Assembly (NCBI GenBank): GCA_014381035.1
Contig: JACMIS010000345.1
Coordinates: 1-5,561 of the forward strand
Direction: 5' to 3'
Source of the DNA: Armatimonadota bacterium
Lineage (GTDB): Bacteria > Armatimonadota > Armatimonadia > Armatimonadales > Armatimonadaceae
DNA: 5,561 nt
Positions 1 to 5,561 of this stretch are shown here, one piece after another (positions within the stretch are counted from its first letter, which is position 1; each line of letters opens with the position of its first letter). Below the pieces are notes generated by a model. It did not search any database, had not been told where the DNA came from, and saw nothing but the letters and a program-made list of their open reading frames with translations. A program made the translations under genes and the position numbers.

Positions 1-105
1 ACGAAGGCGATAACAGCCTCACCAGTATCGGGTAAAGACGAACCTCGTGCAGATCCGGTAAAAGTAACGCCATTTCAAGGGGTACCACCACGTGCGCCGG
101 ATTAG
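1..105 (+). CDS. Possible C-terminal end of an upstream protein (partial)
   Basis: The first plus-strand frame is open from base 1 to a TAG at 103-105, giving 34 residues and no start codon inside the window. The peptide is rich in Pro, Lys, Val and Asp and ends in QGVPPRAPD, which looks like a disordered tail rather than a folded domain. The stop lies 29 bases before the lipoprotein start on the same strand, which would fit a two-gene unit. An open run of 34 codons can easily occur by chance, and no family can be recognised from so short a piece, so this is a tentative call. Confidence 0.35.
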   Translation, partial: TKAITASPVSGKDEPRADPVKVTPFQGVPPRAPD

Positions 106-134
106 ACTGCTCACGTCGGTATGAGAATGTCACT

Positions 135-695
135 ATGAAGAATTCGCTGTTAAACGGACGTACACTTGTCAAGAGGAGTAGCGGGATATTCCCGCTACTC
201 CTTCTGGCTGTCGGTTTAGGGGGTGGTATTTCCGGGTGCAAGAATCCTGACTCCCAGTACGCTGACTCCGGTTTCGCTGCTCCCGCCAGAAATAATACGG
301 TACCGCCCGAAGTTCAAACGGAGGCGCATAAGTTGGTAGAGCAGTTCGTGGCTGATATTCAACATGATGACTACCCTTCGTTAAAAAAGAAAATGAGTCC
401 GGTGCTGCGCGAGAAGATGCCGGACACATTGAAGCAGTGGTTGGAAGTGGTGAGATATCAACCGATCCTCGGAGCGACCCACTGGAAGTTCGACCTAACA
501 AACTACTCATCAGGAGGGAAAAAAATAGTCGTCCACTGTGGCTTTACCGGCGCAGACAAGGGTTCATATCGCACTAACTTCATTCTCACCCAGTCCGGCG
601 AACTCTGGCAGATAGATACAATCCTTCCTCTCACGAATCAAGTCGTACCAAGTGAGCCGAGTCGCGCGGGGGCTTCCGCACCACCCGGTCTTTGA
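135..695 (+). CDS. Small lipoprotein with NTF2/SnoaL-like domain
   Basis: This 186-residue protein is predicted to be exported and lipid-anchored. Basic residues (K2, R9, K13, R14) precede a hydrophobic stretch at about 18-32, which ends in the lipobox I-S-G-C with the modified cysteine at C35. A polar linker follows (about 36-58). Next comes a globular part (about 60-167): a helical segment (VQTEAHKLVEQFVADIQ, then a Lys-rich helix) and several beta strands ending in LWQIDTILP. This helix-then-curved-sheet order is typical of the NTF2-like/SnoaL/DUF4878 fold and is inferred from pattern, not from a clear family match. The last 20 residues are rich in Pro, Ser and Ala and probably disordered. 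The ATG at 135 is chosen because it gives the full signal peptide; no strong Shine-Dalgarno sequence precedes it. No catalytic residues are evident, so the function is unknown. The gene is visibly less GC-rich than the dehydrogenase genes and converges with the propeller gene. Confidence 0.8.
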   Translation: MKNSLLNGRTLVKRSSGIFPLLLLAVGLGGGISGCKNPDSQYADSGFAAPARNNTVPPEVQTEAHKLVEQFVADIQHDDYPSLKKKMSPVLREKMPDTLKQWLEVVRYQPILGATHWKFDLTNYSSGGKKIVVHCGFTGADKGSYRTNFILTQSGELWQIDTILPLTNQVVPSEPSRAGASAPPGL

Positions 696-849
696 AGGGG
701 TAACGCACCCGCTGGTTCCGACGACATCCTTTTTCGCTCGGAATGCCCGGTTCGGGATGCTATTGGTAATACAACCATGTTTATCCGGGCTGATTTCTAC
801 CTACAATCCAAGCTGCGAGTTGCCGAAAAACATTCCCACGGGGTCAGTC
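696..849. other. Convergent intergenic gap without clear gene
   Basis: This stretch separates the plus-strand lipoprotein stop from the minus-strand propeller stop. It contains short complementary pieces: GGGT/ACCC at 698-710, TTCCGA/TCGGAA at about 715-743, and CCCG/CGGG at about 748-758. None is followed by a convincing T-run in the direction needed. Read on the minus strand just after the propeller stop, a CCC/GGG mini-stem is followed by GTTTTT near 825-831. That is a weak terminator candidate at best. I see no coding region I would defend here. Confidence 0.4.
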
Positions 850-1989
850 TCATGCGCCGAACGCGTACAGATAGCCATCGTCTGCGCCGATAAGAACAGT
901 GCCGCTGGATACTTGGGGTGAACTCATGACCGGTCTACCGATGGTGTAGGACCAGAGCATTTTGCCGTCGGAAAGGCGCAACAGGTACAGGTTGCCGTCC
1001 TCAGACCCGACCAGCACTTTTCCGTCGCAGATTACCGGCGAACTATCCACTTTGCCCCGCGTGCGGAACATCCACAGTCCTTTACCACTTGCTCTATCTA
1101 TGGCATGGACGAATCGGTCCCGCCCCCCGATGACGATGCGGTCCGGAGCGACGGCGGGCGTCGAAAAGTAAGGAAAGCCGCGCTCCCGGTAGGTCCAGGT
1201 CACTTTCCCGGCGCGAACGTCGGCGCAGACCACTGCGTTCCCGTAGTGCCCGAGGTACGCGTTCTGTCCGGCGACCGTCGCGGAACCGGCGATATAATCA
1301 TCTATCGGCAGGGCAAGAGCGCGCTTCCCGGTCGCGAGCGATAGTACATGCAACACGCCGTCGCACCCGCCGAAGATTACCTTGCCATCCGCGATAGCCG
1401 GTGTCCCGTTGACGTAGTTTTCGGTCTCATACGACCACACTTTTTTGCCGGTCGCCGCGTTCAGACAATAAACGTTGTTGTCATAACTGCCGACGATGAG
1501 CCACACGTCTTTGCCGTCCGGCGATGCAACGGTGTTCGCACCGCCCAGAATTTTGTCCTGCGTTTTGAACTTCCAGCGCGGTCTACCGGTGGTTGCGTCC
1601 AGGGCGTACAGGTTCCCGTCCGACGAACCGATGGCGACCAGATTCCCGGTCACACACGGTGTCGCCTCGACTGCCCCTCCGGTTTTGAAGGACCATATCT
1701 TGCGCCCGGTCTTGAAATTTACTGCGTATACTGACTTGTCTTCGGAGCCGAAATACACCCGACCGTTCTGTACGACCGGCGAGGAGGTGATCGGACCAGC
1801 AGTTTTGAACCGCCACAGTCGGCGTAATTTTCCCGGCAAGGTGCCCGCCGCCACTCGCAACCGTTTATCGGCGACGGCGGGTGCGACGGGTCTCGCAACC
1901 TGCTTCGATACTGATGCCGGGGTTTGCGCCGACGCGGCAGGAGCAAACACACTTAATAGGAGCAGAACGATTGCATATCTACATTTCAT
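850..1989 (-). CDS. Secreted PQQ-like eight-blade beta-propeller protein
   Basis: This 379-residue protein is predicted to be periplasmic or surface-located. It has a signal peptide (MKCRY followed by a hydrophobic core and P-A-A-S-A, likely cut after A21), a Pro/Ala/Val-rich linker to about residue 55, then eight repeats of about 40 residues. Each repeat runs from FKT-type strands through SSPVV..G.VYFGS.D..VYA.D to the ATG-K-x-x-W signature of PQQ-type propeller blades. The docking tryptophans lie near W99, W139, W185, W265, W306 and W346; the fourth blade has Leu there (GKRALAL). The family is the same broad group as BamB and the PQQ dehydrogenase propellers, but no quinoprotein catalytic residues or BamB partners are seen, so a scaffold or binding role is more likely than PQQ chemistry. 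The ATG at 1989 is preferred over an in-frame TTG at 2019 because it starts directly at the signal peptide. No strong ribosome binding site is visible. The upstream stop is only 13 bases away, so translational coupling is plausible. Confidence 0.9.
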   Translation of the reverse strand: MKCRYAIVLLLLSVFAPAASAQTPASVSKQVARPVAPAVADKRLRVAAGTLPGKLRRLWRFKTAGPITSSPVVQNGRVYFGSEDKSVYAVNFKTGRKIWSFKTGGAVEATPCVTGNLVAIGSSDGNLYALDATTGRPRWKFKTQDKILGGANTVASPDGKDVWLIVGSYDNNVYCLNAATGKKVWSYETENYVNGTPAIADGKVIFGGCDGVLHVLSLATGKRALALPIDDYIAGSATVAGQNAYLGHYGNAVVCADVRAGKVTWTYRERGFPYFSTPAVAPDRIVIGGRDRFVHAIDRASGKGLWMFRTRGKVDSSPVICDGKVLVGSEDGNLYLLRLSDGKMLWSYTIGRPVMSSPQVSSGTVLIGADDGYLYAFGA

Positions 1990-2002
1990 CGGCGGGTACT
2001 TT

Positions 2003-2725
2003 TTATCGGGCGGGAACAAGGGTCATCTCCACCGGCGTCCCCGGATTACGTATTTTGATCCGGAACTCGCCGGAAGTCATTTTGAGGATGTCCACCGGGT
2101 AGCGTCGCCCTTCCTCCGTCATCGTCAAAACACCATTCTTATACGTCCATGATCCGAATGCCGGTTTGTTGTTGCGCGACGCAATAACCAGAGTACCCTC
2201 GGATAAGAACGTGTAGAGTTGACCGGGGGCGACCTGATTGGATGTGCTTACCTTCCAGACGGTATTCGCGAATGATGTGCGAACAGAAGGCGCGGGGGCA
2301 GGCGAAGATACGGACTGAAGGATCATGGTAACGTCGGAAGCCGCACTGCCGGTAATCACTGGGTATGCTGTGGTGCTTGTGAAAATCATTCTGTCCTTGA
2401 CAAGCAGCGTCGCACGCACCTGATACCGGCGTTCCGGGATAATATCCGCCTGACGATACGGAATGGCAAACGACAGCGGGACCTGCCTACCGTTGGTCGG
2501 CAACACGATCTCGGAAATCAGTTTTGCCACAACGTCCTGACGGGACACATCTTCCAGCCGGACCCGCAGGTTTGCATCCGGGGAAATCGCGATGCGTTGC
2601 AGATAAGCAACGGTTCCCGTGACCGTTCCGAACGACGCGTCCTTCTGTTCCTGCCCCAGGGATTGCTTACCAATCAGTGCCAGACAAATCACCATAACGA
2701 AACTAATCACCCTGTTCCAGTTCAT
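2003..2725 (-). CDS. Secreted YbaY-domain protein with extra C-terminal beta domain
   Basis: This 240-residue exported protein has two domains. Residues 1-24 form a signal peptide (MNWNR, hydrophobic core, cut near SLG|QEQ). There is no lipobox cysteine, unlike E. coli YbaY, which is a lipoprotein. Residues about 33-137 match the YbaY/YscW-type domain (PF09619 family): GTVTGTVAYLQRIAISPDA, then RVRLEDVSRQD, VPLSFAIPY, YQVRATLLVKDRMIFTST and AYPVIT, all typical strands of that fold. A Ser/Pro/Ala linker follows (139-148). A second small beta domain (about 152-239) has a TVWKV strand, YTFLSEGTLVI, FGSWTYKNGVLTMTEEG and a closing VEMTLVPA; it resembles lipocalin-like barrels, but this is tentative. 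The ATG at 2725 is chosen over an upstream in-frame start near 2941 for three reasons: it gives a clean signal peptide, it has a strong ribosome binding site, and the longer form would overlap the alcohol dehydrogenase gene. It probably forms a unit with the propeller gene. Its function is unknown; YscW members of the family are pilotins. Confidence 0.85.
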   Translation of the reverse strand: MNWNRVISFVMVICLALIGKQSLGQEQKDASFGTVTGTVAYLQRIAISPDANLRVRLEDVSRQDVVAKLISEIVLPTNGRQVPLSFAIPYRQADIIPERRYQVRATLLVKDRMIFTSTTAYPVITGSAASDVTMILQSVSSPAPAPSVRTSFANTVWKVSTSNQVAPGQLYTFLSEGTLVIASRNNKPAFGSWTYKNGVLTMTEEGRRYPVDILKMTSGEFRIKIRNPGTPVEMTLVPAR

Positions 2726-2732
2726 CTGTATA

Positions 2733-2741
2733 CCCTTTCCT
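2733..2741 (-). promoter_or_regulatory. Shine-Dalgarno site that fixes the YbaY-type gene start
   Basis: On the minus strand AGGAAAGGG lies 7 bases before the ATG at 2725. It is the best ribosome binding site among the genes here and supports the 2725 start over the longer reading frame that would begin near 2941. Confidence 0.7.
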
Positions 2742-2810
2742 GATGCACAATCGAAACTCGCTTTGCGCCACCTACTTTCCAGTTCCATACCTCTGGTGCT
2801 GTCCTTCCAT

Positions 2811-3989
2811 CTATACCTGAACCAATGCCCCCCGATACAATCGCACAAAATCGTCCGCAGTCGCAGAGCGCGGATTGAAGGTCGCTGTCCACTGTTTTGC
2901 CGCTTCACCCGCGAGCACCGGTATCGCGCTTTCGGAAACATCGCAACTGGACAGGCATGAAGGGAAACCGGCGATCAGGAGGCAGTCTTCCAGGCAGGAT
3001 ACAAGCGTTGTGACCGCTTGTTCCGAATTCGCGTCCGGGTCGAGACGGTCGGCAAAGGTCATCAACTCCCGGTACGATTCCCGAGCCTCGGAATGCTCCG
3101 CGTTGAAGCGAACGATGTGCGGCAACATCATTCCGACTGCCTGACCATGGGCGATCCCGAAATGCGCGGTGAGCGGATTAGCAGCGGCGTGCGCGGCACC
3201 CAGCATACTGTTCTCGATAGCCAGTCCCGCGTATGCCGCGCCCAGAAGCATTCCGCCCCGCGCCTTGAGATCGTCCGGCGTCCCGAGTACGCGGAAGAAA
3301 TTCGCGATCAACAGCCGGAACGATTCGCGGGAATACAGCCATGATACAGGATTGCGTCGGCGCGTGACCGCTGTTTCGACCGCGTGGGCAATCGCATCTA
3401 TACCCGTACAGGCGGTCACGCGCCGTGGCTGGGAAACGGTCAGGAGCGGATCGAGTATCGCGACGCGGGGTGCGGCTTTGGAGTCGCCGCAAGCCATCTT
3501 CTGGTGCGTCTCGGCATCCGCGATGAGCGCGAACGACTGACATTCGCTCCCGGTCCCCGCCGTAGTCGGCACCGCGATGGTCGGAAGCATCGGCTTCGTC
3601 GCTTTGCCAGTGCCCCAATAATCGCGCATTTGACCGCCATTGGTCAGCAGGAAGTTCGCCCCCTTCGCTGTGTCTATCGCACTCCCACCGCCCAGACCGA
3701 TGAGAAGGTCCGCGCCGACGTTTCGCGCGGCGGCGACACAGGTGTCCACGTCGCTTGTCGTCGGATTTTCCTGCACGCCGTCAAAAACGGCGACGGTGAA
3801 CCCGGCGTTTTCCAGATAGCCGACGGCAAGCGCAACATGCCCCGCCGCGACGATTCCTGCGTCCGTGACCACGAGCACATTCCGCCCGCCGAGTCCGTGC
3901 GCCAGTTCCCCGATCCGCGCCAGACTACCCGCCCCGAAAATCAGGCGGGTGCGCGGGTGCCAGTCGAAATCCGGCAGGAGAGATGACAT
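2811..3989 (-). CDS. Iron-type (group III) alcohol dehydrogenase
   Basis: This 392-residue cytosolic enzyme should interconvert an aldehyde and an alcohol with NAD(P)H; its length is normal for the family. The N-terminal dinucleotide-binding half (about 1-185) shows LIFGAGSL, NVLVVTDAG, the GGGSAID motif at 100-106 and PTTAGTGSE at 141-149. The C-terminal helical half carries the metal ligands in the usual order and spacing: D198 and H202 in TGIDAIAHAVE, H267, and H281 in IAHGQAVG. The H267-H281 spacing of 14 matches FucO (H263/H277). One difference stands out: the second active-site histidine of FucO (H267, in HGMAHPLG) is N271 here (HAAANPLT). The metal is probably iron but could be zinc. 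The ATG at 3989 follows the aldehyde dehydrogenase stop by only 3 bases with no clear ribosome binding site of its own, so coupled translation is likely. The enzyme should act on the aldehyde made by that partner. The substrate is unknown. Confidence 0.93.
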   Translation of the reverse strand: MSSLLPDFDWHPRTRLIFGAGSLARIGELAHGLGGRNVLVVTDAGIVAAGHVALAVGYLENAGFTVAVFDGVQENPTTSDVDTCVAAARNVGADLLIGLGGGSAIDTAKGANFLLTNGGQMRDYWGTGKATKPMLPTIAVPTTAGTGSECQSFALIADAETHQKMACGDSKAAPRVAILDPLLTVSQPRRVTACTGIDAIAHAVETAVTRRRNPVSWLYSRESFRLLIANFFRVLGTPDDLKARGGMLLGAAYAGLAIENSMLGAAHAAANPLTAHFGIAHGQAVGMMLPHIVRFNAEHSEARESYRELMTFADRLDPDANSEQAVTTLVSCLEDCLLIAGFPSCLSSCDVSESAIPVLAGEAAKQWTATFNPRSATADDFVRLYRGALVQV

Positions 3990-3992
3990 CCG

Positions 3993-5414
3993 CTACGCCC
4001 GCTGGATCGCGCGGCGACGGTACAAAAACTCGAATAGATTTCCTTCGTGCGGCTGGTCCCACTCGACCCGCGTCGTGGGGAGCGGTCCGATGTTCAGACG
4101 CTCCACGTGCGGCGCGGCGAGTATATCGGAGATGAACGGCTCGTTGCGGGTGAGCGCGGTGACGACCAGCGACGGTCCGATCTTTTCCAGCATTTGTCCC
4201 TGCGGCACCTCGGTCACGCTCGCATACGGGAATAAGTATTCCTTGTTTGCCAGCGGATGGTCGAACGACGCACAGCGCACCACGGTAGGGAGCAGATAAG
4301 TACTGCCGTCGCGGGTCACCAGTCGGTCACCGCTCCGGTGACGCGCCGTAATATCCTCCGCCCCGGCGGTCTTCAAGCCCTCCGTGATCGCGGAATCCAT
4401 CATCTCCGCCATCTTCGGGTTCGCGAACCCGGCGAGTCCCGCTTCCGGGTCTGTGGAATCACGCGGCGCGATACCGGCAAGTTTTTGTGCCAGAGCCGCC
4501 GCGATTTCGTCGCCGTATTTCGGCACAACGACCGCCGACGCATTGATACAACTGCGTCCCCCATTGTCGGCGATGGACGCGGCGATAAGATCAATGAACT
4601 CGGGCCATTCCTCGATGCAATCGTCGCCGATGATCACCTTGCTCCAGCCGGGTCCGTGTACCTGAACGCCGGGGTTGCTCGCGTACCGCTCGACGGTGCC
4701 CTGATCCCCGAAGATCACCGCGCGTCCGCAAACCTCCATGATCGCGTTGCTCCCGTCGTGGTCGGTCGGATAGAACGAAAACGCGGCGGCCGGCACTCCG
4801 GCGGCGATAAACGCCTGCACGATGCGAAACGGCGTCCACGGCTCTTCCCGTCCCGGTTTCAAAACGACCGGCACTTTAAGCGCGATGGCAGGCATCCAGA
4901 GCGAGTTCACCCCCGGCGAATTGCTCGGCAGAACGATCCCCAGCGCATTCGTGACCGCGAAATAGGACACCGGAACGCCGTCCTGCTTCCCATACCCCCG
5001 GTCCAGAATCTCCGGGTCCATGCCGCGCGTCAGCCCTTTGAGGATCGTCGGCATTTCGGTGAACACCTGATGAATCTTCGCCATGTTGCGGCGGATCAGC
5101 GAGTGTGGCAACCCGGACGTTGCCGCCAGCGCGTCGATATACTCCTGCGGCGTCTGGGTGGTGCCGTTGCCGAGCGGAAGCGTCGCTTCCATAAACAGGC
5201 GACCGGCTTCCTTCGACATGTCGAGCAGTTGCGCCACGGTCACATCGGCGAACATATCCCGCGTGGGCTTGCGCAGGTCGCGCCGGATCAACGCACCGTT
5301 CGCCATGCTTACGGTGCCTGCCGCTTCGCCGGAGCGCACGCTTTTCAGTTCGTTCTTGTCCATGCTGTCGTAAGGTTGCCCTTTACGTAGGATCGGTATG
5401 TATGGTGTTGCCAT
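3993..5414 (-). CDS. Aldehyde dehydrogenase family protein, probably CoA-acylating
   Basis: This 473-residue protein belongs to the aldehyde dehydrogenase superfamily. Visible motifs are the cofactor-binding loop ALGIVLPSNSPG (158-168), the lysine of VVLKPGREEPWTP (K186), the nucleophile C289 in DNGGRSCINAS, and the ribose-binding glutamate E392 in KEYLFP. The usual general-base glutamate of the ELGGKSP motif is missing: the stretch 252-262 reads VHGPGWSKVII. In AdhE and EutE the same place carries a Gly-rich segment and the cysteine follows a DNG motif, as here. By family knowledge this points to a CoA-acylating enzyme that reduces an acyl-CoA to an aldehyde (or the reverse) rather than one releasing free acid. 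It is followed 3 bases later by an iron-type alcohol dehydrogenase, a natural partner. The ATG at 5414 is chosen because the N-terminus (IPILRKGQPYDS) fits homologs I recall. A weak AGAAAG lies 10 bases upstream. The repeat element at the right edge lies in its upstream region. The substrate chain length cannot be told. Confidence 0.88.
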   Translation of the reverse strand: MATPYIPILRKGQPYDSMDKNELKSVRSGEAAGTVSMANGALIRRDLRKPTRDMFADVTVAQLLDMSKEAGRLFMEATLPLGNGTTQTPQEYIDALAATSGLPHSLIRRNMAKIHQVFTEMPTILKGLTRGMDPEILDRGYGKQDGVPVSYFAVTNALGIVLPSNSPGVNSLWMPAIALKVPVVLKPGREEPWTPFRIVQAFIAAGVPAAAFSFYPTDHDGSNAIMEVCGRAVIFGDQGTVERYASNPGVQVHGPGWSKVIIGDDCIEEWPEFIDLIAASIADNGGRSCINASAVVVPKYGDEIAAALAQKLAGIAPRDSTDPEAGLAGFANPKMAEMMDSAITEGLKTAGAEDITARHRSGDRLVTRDGSTYLLPTVVRCASFDHPLANKEYLFPYASVTEVPQGQMLEKIGPSLVVTALTRNEPFISDILAAPHVERLNIGPLPTTRVEWDQPHEGNLFEFLYRRRAIQRA

Positions 5415-5450
5415 CGAATCTATGCTTTCTAAATTTCAGGGGAAATCCGG

Positions 5451-5561
5451 AAGCCCCCCTGCCCCCAATTCTGGGGGAGCCGAGGGAACCCAGAGGGGTC
5501 TCGTTCGCCGGTCGGTCGTGCACTTCGGCACCTCCCCTTCTGGCTCCCCCAGAATTGGGGG
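5451..5561. repeat. Palindromic GC-rich intergenic element with perfect inverted arms (partial)
   Basis: Bases 5462-5481 (CCCCCAATTCTGGGGGAGCC) are the exact reverse complement of 5542-5561, a perfect 20-base inverted repeat with 60 bases between the arms. The right arm reaches the end of the window, so the repeat may be longer; the left arm is preceded by a further C-rich run (5454-5466). Inside, CCAGAGGGG (5490-5498) can pair with CCCCTTCTGG (5534-5543) with one bulge, which competes with the outer pairing for two bases. GTGC/GCAC (5518-5531) can form a small central hairpin. Each arm also has a local CCCCC/GGGGG hairpin. No reading frame of note is visible. The structure resembles a MITE or dispersed REP-like palindrome, but copy number cannot be judged from one window. 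A role as a bidirectional terminator or transcript-stability element is also possible. Confidence 0.75.
5518..5531. repeat. Small central hairpin of the palindromic element
   Basis: GTGC (5518-5521) and GCAC (5528-5531) can pair around a six-base ACTTCG loop, close to the centre between the 20-base arms. The four-base stem is too short to mean much alone, but its position fits a cruciform-like fold of the whole element. Confidence 0.4.

Noticed and set aside
696..760. Rho-independent terminator for the lipoprotein gene
   Set aside because: The stems are only four to six base pairs, one with a 17-base loop, and no T-run follows on the plus strand.
652..921. Plus-strand frame of 89 residues across the convergent gap
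   Set aside because: It overlaps the ends of both flanking genes, has no ribosome binding site I can see and no recognisable pattern.
1990..2019. Start of the propeller protein at TTG 2019
   Set aside because: It adds ten charged and Pro-rich residues (FPPDKKYPP) before a normal signal peptide and overlaps the upstream stop. ATG 1989 is more natural.
1496..2152. Plus-strand frame of 218 residues opposite the propeller and YbaY-type genes
   Set aside because: It crosses the boundary of two well-supported minus-strand genes, and its composition does not look like a real protein.
2726..2941. Extended N-terminus of the YbaY-type protein, starting near 2941
   Set aside because: It would overlap the conserved C-terminus of the alcohol dehydrogenase by 131 bases and put 72 Arg-rich residues before an obvious signal peptide. 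The start at 2725 has a strong ribosome binding site.
3384..3986. Plus-strand frame of 200 residues opposite the alcohol dehydrogenase
   Set aside because: It is a shadow of the real gene. It is rich in Arg and Gly, with no ribosome binding site or domain.
4257..5390. Long plus-strand open frame of 377 residues opposite the aldehyde dehydrogenase
   Set aside because: Its product is full of Arg and His with no recognisable domain, as expected for the antisense frame of a GC-rich gene. The minus strand has clear aldehyde dehydrogenase motifs.
5451..5561. CRISPR array or tRNA at the right edge
   Set aside because: The repeats are inverted and only two arms are present, so it is not an array. 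No cloverleaf or T-arm sequence is visible.

Overview
The window holds four closely spaced genes on the minus strand, a shorter plus-strand stretch at the left edge, and a palindromic repeat at the right edge. The host looks like a bacterium with moderately high GC and an envelope that takes exported proteins: one gene encodes a lipoprotein with a clear lipobox, and two encode proteins with Sec-type signal peptides. PQQ-like propellers, a YbaY-type domain and C-rich/G-rich intergenic palindromes would fit phyla such as Armatimonadota or Planctomycetota. That placement is a weak guess, because no rRNA or other marker gene is present.

Left part (1-849, plus strand): an open frame entering from outside the window ends at 105 and may be the C-terminus of an upstream protein. 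A small lipoprotein gene (135-695) follows, with an NTF2/SnoaL-like globular part. It converges on the minus-strand genes across a 154-base gap (696-849) that has no convincing gene or strong terminator.

Minus-strand cluster (5414 down to 850): the order of transcription is a CoA-acylating-type aldehyde dehydrogenase (5414-3993), an iron-type alcohol dehydrogenase (3989-2811, 3 bases later), a secreted YbaY-domain protein (2725-2003, 85 bases later, with its own good ribosome binding site), and a secreted eight-blade PQQ-like beta-propeller (1989-850, 13 bases later). The first two should work together as a two-step acyl-CoA/aldehyde/alcohol redox pair, like a split AdhE; the substrate cannot be read from the sequence. 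The last two are envelope or periplasmic proteins of unknown role. They may share the transcript or be a separate two-gene unit.

Right edge (about 5451-5561): a GC-rich element with perfect 20-base inverted arms and a smaller hairpin between them. It starts about 36 bases upstream of the aldehyde dehydrogenase start and resembles a dispersed intergenic palindrome or MITE. It runs off the window. I see no tRNA, rRNA, CRISPR array, transposase or defence system, and nothing that amounts to a clearly new system. The most interesting points are the active-site substitutions in the two dehydrogenases and the palindromic element.
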